A program made the position numbers and the translations under genes. The notes under the pieces were generated by a model, which saw only the letters and a list, made by a program, of their open reading frames with translations, searched no databases and was not told the origin of the DNA. 64,000 nt of DNA from Argentina anserina (Eukaryota > Streptophyta > Magnoliopsida > Rosales > Rosaceae): assembly GCF_933775445.1 (NCBI RefSeq), contig NC_065876.1, forward strand, positions 18,290,001 through 18,354,000, in the 5' to 3' direction. Every line of letters begins with the position of its first letter. The first letter of the stretch is position 1. Positions 1 through 11,028 of the stretch are shown in pieces.

Positions 1-3000
1 TGAACATTGTCACAGTCATGGTATTTTGCACCGTGACATCAAGGGATCAAATCTTTTGATCGACAATTATGGCAACCTAAAGATTGCTGACTTTGGTCTA
101 GCAACCTTTTACCAACCTCGCCAAAAGCAGCCTCTGACTAGTCGTGTAGTAACCTTGTGGTACCGACCACCTGAACTTTTGCTGGGCTCTACAGACTATG
201 GGGTTGCTGTGGATTTGTGGAGTTCTGGTTGCATTCTTGCAGAATTGCTTGCTGGGAAGCCTATCATGCCTGGAAGAACAGAGGTACCTATCCCAGCCTT
301 TTCATGATAATGAAATTACCAATCACACACTTTCATACCATATATATATATTTGCTTTATATTTCTCATATGTTAATTTAATGCCCCACCAAAAAGATAA
401 TTGTAATATGTGCTTGAATTTGGAACATTGTGTATGGATATAATTGTAACATACCGAAAAGATATATCTGCTTGTTAGTTGCTCATCTAACTGGAATTAT
501 ACAGAAATCAGATTATAATTGATGAATGAAAAACGTGTAGATATTTCATTAAGAAAATCTGGTAGATGATACTCTTGATTTTGTATAGTTAATCCTTTAT
601 GCTCTAGCAGGACAATGGAATCTACCAGCTGTAGTGATGGAATTATGTTGGCATCTTCACTGATTTAATTCAAATTGTATGGTTCATTTTCACAGGTGGA
701 GCAACTACATAAGATATTTAAGCTATGTGGGTCACCTTCTGAAGAATACTGGAAGAGATCAAAATTGCCACATGCAACCATCTTTAAACCAACACAGCCA
801 TACAAGCGTTGTGTCGCAGAGACCTTTAAAGATTTTCCGAGCTCAGCTATGGCCCTGTTGGAGGTCCTTCTAGCAGTAGAACCCGACTGTCGTGGAACGG
901 CTTCTTCTGCACTTCAGAGTGAGGTAGTCATGGGCTTTGTGTGCTATTGAAACTTTGAGTTCTGTTTCTCAAATTATAGAGTATAGGGTTAAAAAAAATG
1001 AGACTGATATAATGCCTATGTAGTGAATCGGTCAACAAGTTAGTCAGAGAAACAGAACAAACACAGCAAACCAAGAGAAACAATCACAAAGAAAAAAACA
1101 CAAGAACACAGATTTAAGGTGGTTCAGCAAATAACTTTGCCTACATGCACCGGACAGAAACACACTTCCACTATATTAATAATGGGTACACAAGAAAGAC
1201 TAAGAAAACAAGGACTCTGTTCTTTTTCTATCTTTCTCCTCTCTGTCCTCTCTCACCCTCTAATCGAGAATGAAACACACTATGCTCCTTGTCTATGCGA
1301 TGCCTAAACCTAGAGCATAACCCCTCTTTATATAGTCATAAAGACAAACATGTTTCCTCACCAAATAGGAATCATATTCCTAATAGTGGTAGGCTGTAAA
1401 GCCTTCTCCTTTTACAGGTAAATCATCATCAATAAGAATTTCATATCTTTACCGGAACACCATACTCTAAGAAACCATTGTGGAAAAAAACATATGGGCT
1501 GGAAACCCAACAATCTCACCCTCTAGACCATGAGAGAGGTACACCGGCGTGACTCCATCGGGAGTCCGCCCAAGCTGATTTGATGCAGAACTATGTGGTT
1601 GGAGCATGCAACTCCTCCTGATCAGGCTCCTCCTGATCGAACAACTCATCACCATGTCCCTGTTGGTGGAACAACTCTTGACCATCTTCACCCTGGTTAG
1701 AAAACTCATTGGAAAAGAACATTTGGGACCACTTTTCCAAAGCGTCTTTCTTCCTTATATGGCCGTCACCATGACGCCATATGTCCGAAGAAGTATCACC
1801 GATTGCACTCAAGTCATTTTTATACACCAAGTTATGTGTCTTGTACAAGGAACGACAAAACTCTCCACTAGCAACGTTCAACGATCGATTCGTAAGCTTT
1901 TACTTCCCATCACCAATAAACTGGTGGAAACCTTGCCTGTCAAGAGCACTTGCAGACAGTATGTTGACACATAGATCAGGAACGTGCCTCACATCCTTCA
2001 ATGTCATATGGTAACCCAGATTAGTCTCGATGCAAATATCTCATATTCCCGAAATCTTGGAGTAGCTTGTTTTGCCCATCTTTAACATCCCAAAACCACC
2101 TGCCTTGTATGTAAAAAAGAGCTCCAAGTTAGAACTAACATGACAACTTGCACTCGTATCCACGAACCAATCATGACCCTTGTCAACTACATATAGACAT
2201 TCTTGTAAACTAAGAAACTCATCCAAAACATCTGAAATACAAGCAGTATAACCATTATCTTCACCATCTTGGTACTTGCCTTTCTTCTTGTTTTGTTTCC
2301 ACTTTCGATACATCCGCTTCATGTGGCCATTCTCACCACAATAGTGACAATCAACACTAAACCTTTGACCCGAATTCTTGCATTTACCCTTCACATAAAG
2401 GGCTCTTGCGTGCTCATTGTTTGTGCCAACACTTTTCCTTCTTTGTTATTCGTTAAGCATGTTATCCTTAACGGTATCCATAGACAATACACCATTACAA
2501 GGTCACCACGAAAGTTTCCCAATTATCCGGCAAAGTTCCTAGCAGCAGCAATACGAGTAACTCATCATCAACCTTCATTCCCATTGTCGACAACTAGTTG
2601 GTCACATTTTGGAAATTGTTCAAGTGCACAACCACACTAGTATCATCATCAAACTTCATGTTGACCATCTCTTTGATAAAAAATGCTTTCTTCGCAGCGG
2701 TCTTCTTCTCAAAGAGGGACTCCAATATCTTCCAGAGTACTTCCGCATCAGTTTCTTTCGACACATGGTGAAAGATGCTATCATCAATCCATTGTCTTAT
2801 CGTACCAACTACTTTCCGGTGCAACTTTCGCCACTTCTCATCAGTCATATTGGTTGGCTTTGCAGCCACACCCTCTATGACCTCATGCATATCCCTACAA
2901 TATAGGATATCCTCCATTCTTGGCTTCCACATCACCCAATTCTTGTGCGTGAGTTTGATCATTGTGCCTTTCACATCATCATCCATTCTGACAACACCGA

Positions 3001-5427
3001 TTCAGCCGAACTCAACCTTCAACCAGGCTCTGGTACCACTTGTAGTGAATTGGTCAACAAGTTAGTCAGAGAAACAGAACAAACACAACAAACCAAGAGA
3101 AACAATCACAAAGAAAAAAACACAAGAACACAGATTTAAGGTGGTTCAGCAAATAACTTTGCCTACATGCACCGGACAGAAACACACTTCCACTATATTA
3201 ATAATGGGTACACAAGAAAGACTAAGAAAATAAGGACTTTGTCCTCTTTCTATCTTTCTCCTCTCTGCCCTCTCTCACCCTCTAACCGAGAATGGAACAC
3301 ACTATGCTCTTTGTCTCTGCGATGCCTAAACCTAGAGCATAACCCCTCTTTATATAGCCATAAGGACAAACATGTTTTCTCACCAAATAGGAATCATATT
3401 CCTAATAGTGGTAGGCTGTAAAGCCTCCTCCTTCTACAGGTAAATCATCATCAATAAGGATTCCCTTCCTTACCGGAACACCATACTCTAAGAAACCATC
3501 TTAGGAAAAAAAACAACTAGGCTGGAAACCCAACAGCCTGTCTGTTCTTTTTTTTTTTGAAAATGGATGAGGTCCAGACGGCCTGTTTATTCTGTAGCTG
3601 GAAAGGAAATTTAAAACCAATTGTTGGAAGATGGTACTGACATATCAGTTCTATCAGTTACTTATATGGTTAGCTGATTCTCCGTATTTTACTTAAAGTT
3701 TTTCTTTAAAATTTCTATATCATGTTGCGATGAAACTGTATATACCCCATTGGGTAATTGAAAGTGAGATTATATTGTCCAGTAGACATTTTGACCTTTT
3801 ATCTGGAAGTAGCACTAATGAGTTCTAAAAAGATTTCAGGCTTCTTTTGGTAATTTAATGGAAGTTGGTATGGGTGTTTGATCTTCTCTTACTAAGTTAT
3901 CTATTTTTCCAGTTCTTCACATCTGTTCCTCTTCCCTGTGATCCTTCAACTTTACCCAAGTACCCACCAAGCAAGGAGTTTGATGCCAAGCTCCGAGATG
4001 CGGAAGCTAGAAGGTACATTACTAAATTATTTTATGTATTTTCAAGTTTTAATCCCGGCAAGATCTAATTTTGACTCTGCTAGAAAAAAAGAGAACGAAA
4101 ATGTGTCTAATTCAGACAGTCTTTCCTGTTATGTTCTGGCTTTTTTTTCTCAGTTAAAGCTATTATCCTATTAAATTAGTTTAGCTTCATCATGTTTTTC
4201 TGGACATCAATATTATGAGATTTTGTTTTTGATAAGATTACAGAAGTTTTGTTATATAAATCTGTCTTGCCTTGGAGCATCAACCTCACTCCTAGTACTG
4301 TAGAGTGCTGTTCTTTCTATTTGTCTTGTAGAAAGCAATATCCTAGTTTCACTATTTGAAGGGAAAGGATAAGTTTGTATTTGTAGTTTTACATATATTA
4401 GGCTGGTTATTGTTTTCTTGGCTTCAGTGGATAGTATTTCTTGTTTTCACTATGGAAAACTGATCTGTCCATTTCAAACCAGGCGTAGAGCGCCTAGTGG
4501 TAAAGGACATGGAGGGAGTTCCAAAGAGTCAAACGCTGTGGCAGCGCCAGTTGGCACTGCTGGGCATGCATCAAAAGAGGTATTGTTATATTAATTTTGT
4601 ATTTATTTTATCATGTGGATTGCCCCCCATCTGGAATAACTGTGATTGATTTACTGAGTTTATTTAATTAGAAGCAACAAGGGCAGCATAATTCAAAAAG
4701 CATCAGTGAGAAGTACATTCCTGAAGTGGAGACTGGCTCTGGCCTTCCTCTTGAACCTCCCAAAGTAGCAGCATCAAATGGCTTCTCCTATTCAGGCCAG
4801 TTGATGCATCCTAGTGCATATGGATCTACACGAAATATTGAAATGCGATCTGGTCGGTCTAAGAATGGTGCAGAGTTGAGAAGGCAGAACTCATATATGA
4901 ATGGTGGAGCTGCCCAATCATCCAGATATTCCAGTTCAGCTTCAGTTCGAAGTGATTCACGATTTGATGGTGTTGTACAGACTACTACAAATCCACACTG
5001 GCCAGAGGAACGTATTAATACCAGATATAATCACTTAGATGACGAGAATTCCTCAGCCAAACACGATTGGTCCCTTCAATTTCTGAATAGGCCAAAGTCT
5101 TCACAAAAAAAGGATGAACAGCCATCTGGAAAGGATTCAGCTAGGGTAAAATAATTTTGTCATTGTTCATTATGTTATTTAAAATTGACGCACTGACATT
5201 AATAATCACTTCTCTTGTTTGATCAGGGTTATGCTACCAAGAAGAATCGAATTCACTACTCTGGACCATTGATGCCTCCTGGGGGAGACCTTGAGAAGAT
5301 GCTCAAAGAGCATGAGAAACAAATACAACATGCTGTCCGCAAAGCTAGACTGGACAAAGCCAAGATAGCCTATGGTGAGAATGGACAGACAGAGTCCTTA
5401 CTCCATAATGTGAGAAACGGCAGGTGA
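1..5427 (+). CDS. CDK-like Ser/Thr protein kinase (At1g53050-type), 5' partial
   Basis: The coding exons I can join are 1-283, 696-923, 3913-4013, 4483-4579, 4672-5145 and 5227-5427. All junctions are GT-AG and keep frame. The N-lobe and gene start lie outside the window; base 1 is the third base of a codon. Exon 1 shows the catalytic loop HRDIKGSN, the DFGLA magnesium loop and RVVTLWYRPPELLLG, the activation segment and P+1 region of CDK-type kinases. The next exon has GRTEVEQLHKIFKLCGSP, typical of the plant CDK-like family that includes At1g53050, At3g05050 and At1g54610. After the kinase domain comes the family signature LPKYPPSKEFDAK, then a long Ser/Gly/Arg-rich, probably disordered tail ending with IHYSGPLMPPGG and a basic helix. 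The family is known as plant CDK-like or CDC2-like kinases of mostly unknown substrate. The third intron boundary pair encloses about 3 kb because a Copia element sits inside it. Family assignment is firm; the specific orthologue is not. Confidence 0.9.
1019..1512 (-). repeat. 3' LTR of the Copia element
   Basis: This LTR is the downstream one in the element's own (minus) orientation. It begins TGTAGTGAAT on the + strand and ends CCCAACA. It is near-identical to 3041-3535, with scattered substitutions. Confidence 0.9.
1591..2986 (-). pseudogene. Copia gag / protease start / pre-integrase remnant
   Basis: On the - strand from 2986 an ORF opens with a Copia gag N-terminus (LTHKNWVMWKPRMEDIL, then a UBN2-type helical region ending near 2594). 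A second ORF (2394-2041) holds a CCHC-like knuckle, CHYCGENGHMKRMY, in which the last cysteine is replaced by tyrosine. It also holds the start of the aspartic protease, WFVDTSASCHVSS, where the usual D-S/T-G is altered to D-T-S. A third stretch (about 2040-1591) reads as the region before integrase (VRHVPDLCVNILSASALD) and then an acidic, Gln-rich spacer normally found after integrase. The join between those two marks an internal deletion of most of pol. It is non-functional; family assignment is certain. Confidence 0.85.
3026..3038 (-). other. Primer binding site (tRNA-iMet type)
   Basis: The reverse complement reads TGGTACCAGAGCC and lies two bases inside the 5' LTR, as expected for a plant Copia element. 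Confidence 0.8.
3041..3535 (-). repeat. 5' LTR of the Copia element
   Basis: This is the upstream LTR in the element's orientation. It ends at CAACA (3531-3535) and is followed by GCCTG, which nearly matches the other flank. Confidence 0.9.
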
Positions 5428-6751
5428 CAGAAAATGGAATCTTATACTGTGCAATTTGGAGAGCAAGAGCTCCTCGGAATGGAAAAAGTGCTAATCTTAA
5501 AGAAGGATTCATTTGGGGAAATTTTACAAATCTGGTCACCGAAAGATAAATGGAATATATGGAGCTTCATCAAGTTTCATTGCATCAGATGTGTATTCAA
5601 TTTTTGAAGGTATGCAATATAGTTATACCCATCATTTCATGCTCAAATGATTGAGAGATAGTCAATCAGGCAGATCAAATCCCTTGGCCAATATTGACAT
5701 ACCAGGAAAATTCTTTGATTGCCAGATGAGAAGGTCTCTTAGGTGGTCTTCCGATGGACAAGCTTGTGTACGGTTGAAACCAGAGGTGCTCTGTTCAGCT
5801 TTTGTCTAATTCTCTGTAAAGGCTGAAATTATATCACACAGGTTCCCCTTTTGATCACATCAATAGAAGGCAATTTCTTGCTCCAAGTTCATCAACATAA
5901 TCCTCTCTTTTATATATTTAAGATTTGTTATGCTTGTTTAGAAGAAGATAGTCGCTGTAGGGAAATTAATTAGGAAGATCATAGGTTAAGCAATTGTCTT
6001 CAGCATGTTTCTAGTAGATTAAGCAGTTGTCTATCACCAACACGAATCGAATTCTTACAGATCCTGTTGTGGAATTTCCATTTTTTACGTGCTGATGTTT
6101 CTGTAATCTTTAAGAATGTAAGAGCCTGGTTCCGTCAATCTGAGTCTTTTACTTTGCTCTCGGCAACTGGGCATTCTGTAAACTAGTCAACTTGAAATGC
6201 TCTCATGCAGACCGTTATAGAGCAACCTATAGAACAACCTAATTGAATCACATTGATCAGGTGCAAAGCAAAAATTGCATTTATAGGAATTTAACAAGAA
6301 ACTATTGCATTTTAAAGAAGTAATTTTAGATTTGCGAATGTGTTATTTGTTTTATTAAGATGCAACACAAGCAATGAAGGGCATCATAAGAAAAAAACTC
6401 TGATGTGATGCACACATGCATCTTTCGAAGACAGTCAAAACGTTTAATGAAGGATGAGCAGTTTTTCATCTCTATTGGAACCCTAACAGTCATTAGACAC
6501 ATTGATCTGGCCCGCAAGAAAAAAAATTGGGATCCGTTGATAGGAGAATGAGCAATCAAATGTAAACAGCTGCACAACCGAACTGAATAATAGAGATAAT
6601 TAGATAACCTACCAACCGTTGTATTTCTTGCACTCTTGCTTCACCAAGACTCATGTAAAGTAGCTCTAGTGTCTTCTTCTGCCATCCAACGTTTCACTTC
6701 CCTTCATGTTTAAGCATTAACCCAACAGATCATGACCAACTTGAGTAATAC
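5428..6751. other. 3' untranslated region and intergenic DNA
   Basis: The first several hundred bases are probably the 3' UTR of the kinase gene. No further coding signal or repeat family was recognised before the GXM promoter. Short reading frames here have no family resemblance. Confidence 0.5.
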
Positions 6752-6759
6752 TATAAAAT
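6752..6759 (+). promoter_or_regulatory. Probable TATA box of the GXM gene
   Basis: TATAAAAT lies 96 bp upstream of the ATG at 6848. This implies a short leader of about 60-65 nt without an intron. Confidence 0.55.
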
Positions 6760-6847
6760 CTTACATCATTCTTTTAAGAACTTCAACCTCGATCATCTTC
6801 CTATTCTCTCCCCAGAATTAAGCACGTAAGACATATATATCGAAAGC

Positions 6848-7744
6848 ATGAGTCGACCACCTAAAACCCATCCAAGTTTCAACTATAAGCTTCTTCTCCT
6901 CGGAGTTTTCCTGGCTTTCGTTGTCCTCTTTGTTCTGAGATCAAGCTTCTCATCATCATCTGATCTTAATCAAAATTCATCTACCATCATACCAGAGGTA
7001 CCTTCTGCTAAAGATTTAAGTACTACTTCTACAAACTGCTCACCAAATACTACCGGTTGTAACAAGATCCCATCCTCTCTAGCGCAAACCATAATCCACT
7101 ACACAACCTCAACCATCACCCCACAACAAACTCTCAAGGAAATCACAGTGACAGCAAAGATTCTAGAGAAAAAATCACCATGTAACTTCCTTGTCTTTGG
7201 CCTCGGCCACGACAGCCTTATGTGGAGTGCACTCAACCATGGGGGCAGGACAGTTTTCCTTGAAGAAGACGAGTCCTGGATCGAGCAAATCCGACGCCGC
7301 TTCCCCACGTTGGAATCATACCATGTCACATATAACAGCAAGGTGAATGAGGCTGATAATCTTATGGATGTGGGCAAAGGGCCTGAGTGCACTGCAGTTG
7401 GTAGTGATATTAAGTACAGCATGTGCCAATTGGCTTTGAAGGGTTTACCAAGTGAAGTGTATGACATCAAATGGGATTTGATAATGGTAGATGCCCCGAC
7501 CGGGTATCATGATGAAGCACCGGGAAGAATGAGTGCAATATACACAGCCGGAATGATAGCCAGAAACAAAGAGGAAGGGGAGACTACTCATGTTTTTGTT
7601 CACGATGTGAATAGAGTTGTCGAAGACAAATTCTCTCTGTCATTCCTTTGTAAAGGTTACATGCAAAAACAGCAAGGGAGATTGAGGCACTTCACTATTC
7701 CTAGTCACCGGGATGGTTCCGGCAGGCCATTTTGCCCGGAATGA
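6848..7744 (+). CDS. GXM: Glucuronoxylan 4-O-methyltransferase (DUF579, GXM type)
   Basis: A single exon encodes 298 residues, the usual GXM length (about 280-300). It has a type II Golgi layout: a short basic cytosolic tail, one membrane anchor at about residues 14-31 (LLLLGVFLAFVVLFVL), a Ser/Thr-rich stem, then the DUF579 domain. The glycine-rich motif FGLGHDS (117-123) with the following acidic FLEEDESWI resembles an S-adenosylmethionine site. MVDAPTGY (213-220), EAPGRMSAIY and HDVNR (from 252) are family signatures, and FCPE closes the protein. Known GXM enzymes transfer methyl groups from SAM to O4 of glucuronic acid side chains on xylan in the Golgi. The start is the first ATG, 96 bp after a TATA box. 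IRX15-like proteins share the fold but differ around the C-terminus. I am confident of DUF579 and fairly confident of the GXM branch. Confidence 0.93.
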   Translation: MSRPPKTHPSFNYKLLLLGVFLAFVVLFVLRSSFSSSSDLNQNSSTIIPEVPSAKDLSTTSTNCSPNTTGCNKIPSSLAQTIIHYTTSTITPQQTLKEITVTAKILEKKSPCNFLVFGLGHDSLMWSALNHGGRTVFLEEDESWIEQIRRRFPTLESYHVTYNSKVNEADNLMDVGKGPECTAVGSDIKYSMCQLALKGLPSEVYDIKWDLIMVDAPTGYHDEAPGRMSAIYTAGMIARNKEEGETTHVFVHDVNRVVEDKFSLSFLCKGYMQKQQGRLRHFTIPSHRDGSGRPFCPE

Positions 7745-8615
7745 TTAGAATTTTGTTTTTGAAAATGCAGTTTCGTTTCGAAATGAATATTGTTTCAAGG
7801 TTTATTTGAATGCCAGCTAGCTGCTGGCTATGGCATCTGTGTGTACGTACGTAAGATGATGGAGCAGCTTTCAAGGCTAGAGACTACCATGCGTACAACA
7901 AGAATTTTGACAAATAATTTGATAAGAGATTATTGGCTCTCGAGAAATGCTTTTCGACATGTATCAATAGTGTTTTCCTAGTACAAACATTGAAACATAT
8001 AATAGCAGTTGGTTTGACATTCATTCAACACAGATATGACTATTCTAGTTCTTTTTTTCTTTTTTCTTTCTCTATATTATTCCTTCATGTTCTTCCTGTT
8101 ATTGTTATTTGTTTGTTCTTGTTTTCTAATCTAAGACATCTAACATGTCAAAATACAAAGCATCATTAGCTGATATAGGTAGCCATTCTTAGATCACAGT
8201 CTTGTCAGGAAGTGGAAAACAGTATTTAACTGTCGATCAGACTCAGACCTGAACTCCATGTAAGGGTTCCAAACATAGAGTGGGATGCTTACACCCAATT
8301 AACTTTCATTATAATACAACATAATTAGAAACTTTTATCAACTCTATGAGCCATCAACTCTTTTCAGCTGTTTATATCCACCTAAAGGGTTCAAAATGAA
8401 GCTACATTTGAAACCCCTCAATTAAAGATTGCTAATTTTCTTGTTTCACTATACCATTAATGTTCAACTCGGAACAATTAAGTGTGTGTCTCAAGACTTT
8501 CAGGTATTTCAGCACTTTTCAGTAAGACACCAACCTACCCTGACAAGACTTATTTGTAGTTCCATGTCAGTGATGTGTAAATTTTAAGAACAGTACACCA
8601 AGTTTAATCACTCAT
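7745..8615. other. 3' UTR and intergenic DNA, nothing recognised
   Basis: The GXM 3' UTR probably occupies the first 200-300 bp. The rest is AT-rich and I see no gene or named repeat. Confidence 0.5.
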
Positions 8616-8826
8616 AATTAAGGTTTTTTTTTTTAAGTTTCAGAAATGATACTTTAGTACATGACAACTCAACTTCATTTCAGTACATGCCATTAACATC
8701 TATGTTAGTTGGTGTGTTAACTAGCATATTTTCAAGGGTAAAATCGTCTTCCACTTCAATTCTATGTACAACATATAACACTAGCATATTTTCAAGATTA
8801 TTTCTGAAACTTATGAGACCTTAATT
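8616..8826. mobile_element. Small MITE with terminal inverted repeats
   Basis: The left end AATTAAGG, a T run, then TAAGTTTCAGAAAT is mirrored at the right end by ATTTCTGAAACTTATGAGACCTTAATT. The core repeats CTAGCATATTTTCAAG near 8722 and 8781. About 210 bp, no coding capacity; superfamily not determined. Confidence 0.6.
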
Positions 8827-8908
8827 ATTATTGGTGAGAACTTCGTGTAATATTCTTAAAATTTTTCCTTTAGTGATTTTTGCGTATAGTAGAGACGTTG
8901 AAGCAAGG

Positions 8909-9655
8909 AAAGCTAGCCAGTTTCTTTTTTGTCAAAAAAAAGAAGAAAGAAAAAAACTACCTATTCCATTCCTCAAGTTACTTAAATATCAACGACGTAC
9001 CTTACACGTACACACCAACCACAAGAGATTGAAACTATCCCTGGTGGATTACTCAAGTAGCAAATTGCATACATGAACAATAACTTATGCACCGAAAAGT
9101 TTTTTTTATTTTTATAAATTTTGACAGGAATTAAGGATTTGTACGGTTGCTTTTGAACCGTGTTTAATAATTACATTTACGGAGGGGAGAAGGCATCTAA
9201 ATTCCAAATTATAAAAATTAAGATAGTCACATAAGATAATTACACGTGTCTTGTTATACAATACACCATTTTATAATTCTTTGTTTCACTTTATGATTGT
9301 CGTGACAAAGCTTAGAGAACATCCGCACTGAGCCATATTATCATCTTTCTTAACAATGCTAGCCATTTTGAGTCATATTATAGCTAAAGTAGCTGTAATG
9401 TCACTTTGTAAACTTCTCTGCATCACTTCTCTATATTTTGGCTAGTCTTATAAGATAAGTGTTTATTAAATGTAGGAAACAAGTTTAAATACATTTATAG
9501 ATTACATAAAATCACTTAATGTTGTTTTAAACTTAGAACCTAACTTCATAGCTCATTGAATTGCATCTTATTCTCATTGGTTTAAGCTACCTTCTCCATT
9601 CTATGTCCTCAGCGTTCCGTTTGAATCAATTAAGAAGATGAGTAGAGGTTTGTTC
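8909..9655 (+). repeat. Direct repeat copy A (partner 16203-16925)
   Basis: This block is collinear with 16203-16925, upstream of RABD1. Both start at AGTTTC plus a T/A-rich stretch, share CACGTACACACCAACCACAAG and end at GAGTAGAGGTTT. By eye most positions agree, with small indels. The partner abuts the RABD1 promoter; this copy has no gene after it. Confidence 0.8.
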
Positions 9656-10817
9656 TAATATCTCTAAATTCAGAACAGTAAAATTTTGAATATGTGGATG
9701 CTAAGACTCTGATATAATTTCAATAAATGAAATTACATTACAACAGCTGAATATTTTTTCCAAATTTAACAATACACTTAGATTACAAACTGTAACAACA
9801 CGTAATTACACGAGTGTAAGTTGTACAGTAGTCAACTCTCACAAGTCCTCACCGAAATAAGAAAATGAACAGAAGCAAAAACAGCACCTTGCTGTTACGT
9901 TGCTCACTCCTTCCGCCTCTACTACTGCGAAGTACCTGCAGTGCTACCCCCTGCACCAGTAATGGTACACAAGGATTGTAAACATAAACCTGGTCAGCTA
10001 CAAAGTTAGTATGAGTAAATTAAAAAAGACATAATCAATGATAATGTAACATATTTCTAAACTCAGAAATATATATAAAACAACATTATCATCACAATAC
10101 TAACAACGTCAAAATCCAACCAATGCCACAACAAAGCCACATATCGCCACACATGTATAATCACAACTCACAAATCACCTTGCAACACATGCATAACATT
10201 CTCAGTTAATGTGACCCTCAAGTCGCACCTAGAAGAATGTCAGTAATACTAGAGCTCTAGATGATCATTCCCACAACCGCTCAAGGAATGGTTCTGACAT
10301 ATGCCTACGCCACTAAGGTCGCTACAAATGCAGAACATTGAAATACATTTTGCCACTTGGGCCGCCACTAAGGCTAAATCATATGTGTTCATTTTCTTTC
10401 GCCAAATGGCCGCCACTAAGGCAGAACAACTCACACAAAGTCTTATACCTCAAAAGGGCCGCCACAAAGACAACACCACGACCCATAAAATCATGCACGC
10501 AACAATCATACCAGAATGTCATTCCGGTAACAACAAAATAATCACAACATAATAAATCCGGAAGGAACATTTTCTTCCCTCCCGACCACACAACATATAA
10601 GCATTTCGACTATACAATTATTCCATCCAAAATCCACCAATTTACCGAGAGGTACATTTTATTCCCCATCGGTCACATCCTCGACAATTTAATATAAACC
10701 AACTAAAATACACAATATATTTCACAAACATAATAGCTTTATACACTTAGTGATAACTATATGCATACCCTATTACCATTTAGATATACGTATATAAATC
10801 ACCAAATATATACACAT
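9656..10817. repeat. Gypsy-like non-coding repeat debris with GCCGCCACTAAGGC motifs
   Basis: There is no coding signal. Between 10305 and 10470 the motif CGCCACTAAGG recurs imperfectly about four times, once every 40-70 bp. The style matches 13058-14517, so this is probably the left part of an older element that 10818-13057 later interrupted. Lineage not proven. Confidence 0.4.
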
Positions 10818-11028
10818 TGTTGTAGGGAAAATGGAATGATCTACTCATCTCATTGATAATCCCCTTTATATAGGGGTCAAGATTACAATAGAAATAAATG
10901 GTAATTACAATGGCAATTAAGACTACATAATGGTGATTGATCAGTTACATCCGTTGACCATAAACGTCATTAACTTATTCCTTTATTTGCTTTAACGAAG
11001 GCACACTAATGGTGTTTTTCCTTCAACA
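10818..11028 (-). repeat. 3' LTR of the gene-less Copia-like element
   Basis: A 211-bp terminal repeat differing from 12847-13057 at about seven positions by eye. Preceded by the target duplication CACAT. Confidence 0.9.

Larger units (their letters stand above)
1019..3535 (-). mobile_element. Internally deleted Ty1/Copia LTR retrotransposon, antisense in kinase intron
   Basis: Two direct repeats of 494 and 495 bp (1019-1512, 3041-3535) bound 1.5 kb of internal DNA. On the - strand each LTR runs TGTTGGG to ACTACA. A primer binding site matching the initiator-Met tRNA 3' end (TGGTACCAGAGCC, one mismatch to the usual TGGTATCAGAGCC) lies at 3026-3038, directly inside the 5' LTR. A purine tract lies beside the other LTR near 1514-1525. 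Flanks are GCCTA (1014-1018) and GCCTG (3536-3540), a 5-bp target duplication with one mismatch. The interior encodes only gag, the start of protease and a pre-integrase scrap; integrase, reverse transcriptase and RNase H are absent, so the element could move only with help. By eye the LTRs agree at about 94 percent. Confidence 0.9.

Noticed and set aside
6848..7744. Calling the DUF579 gene IRX15/IRX15-L
   Set aside because: Length, the MVDAPTGY...HDVNR region and the FCPE end fit the GXM branch better.
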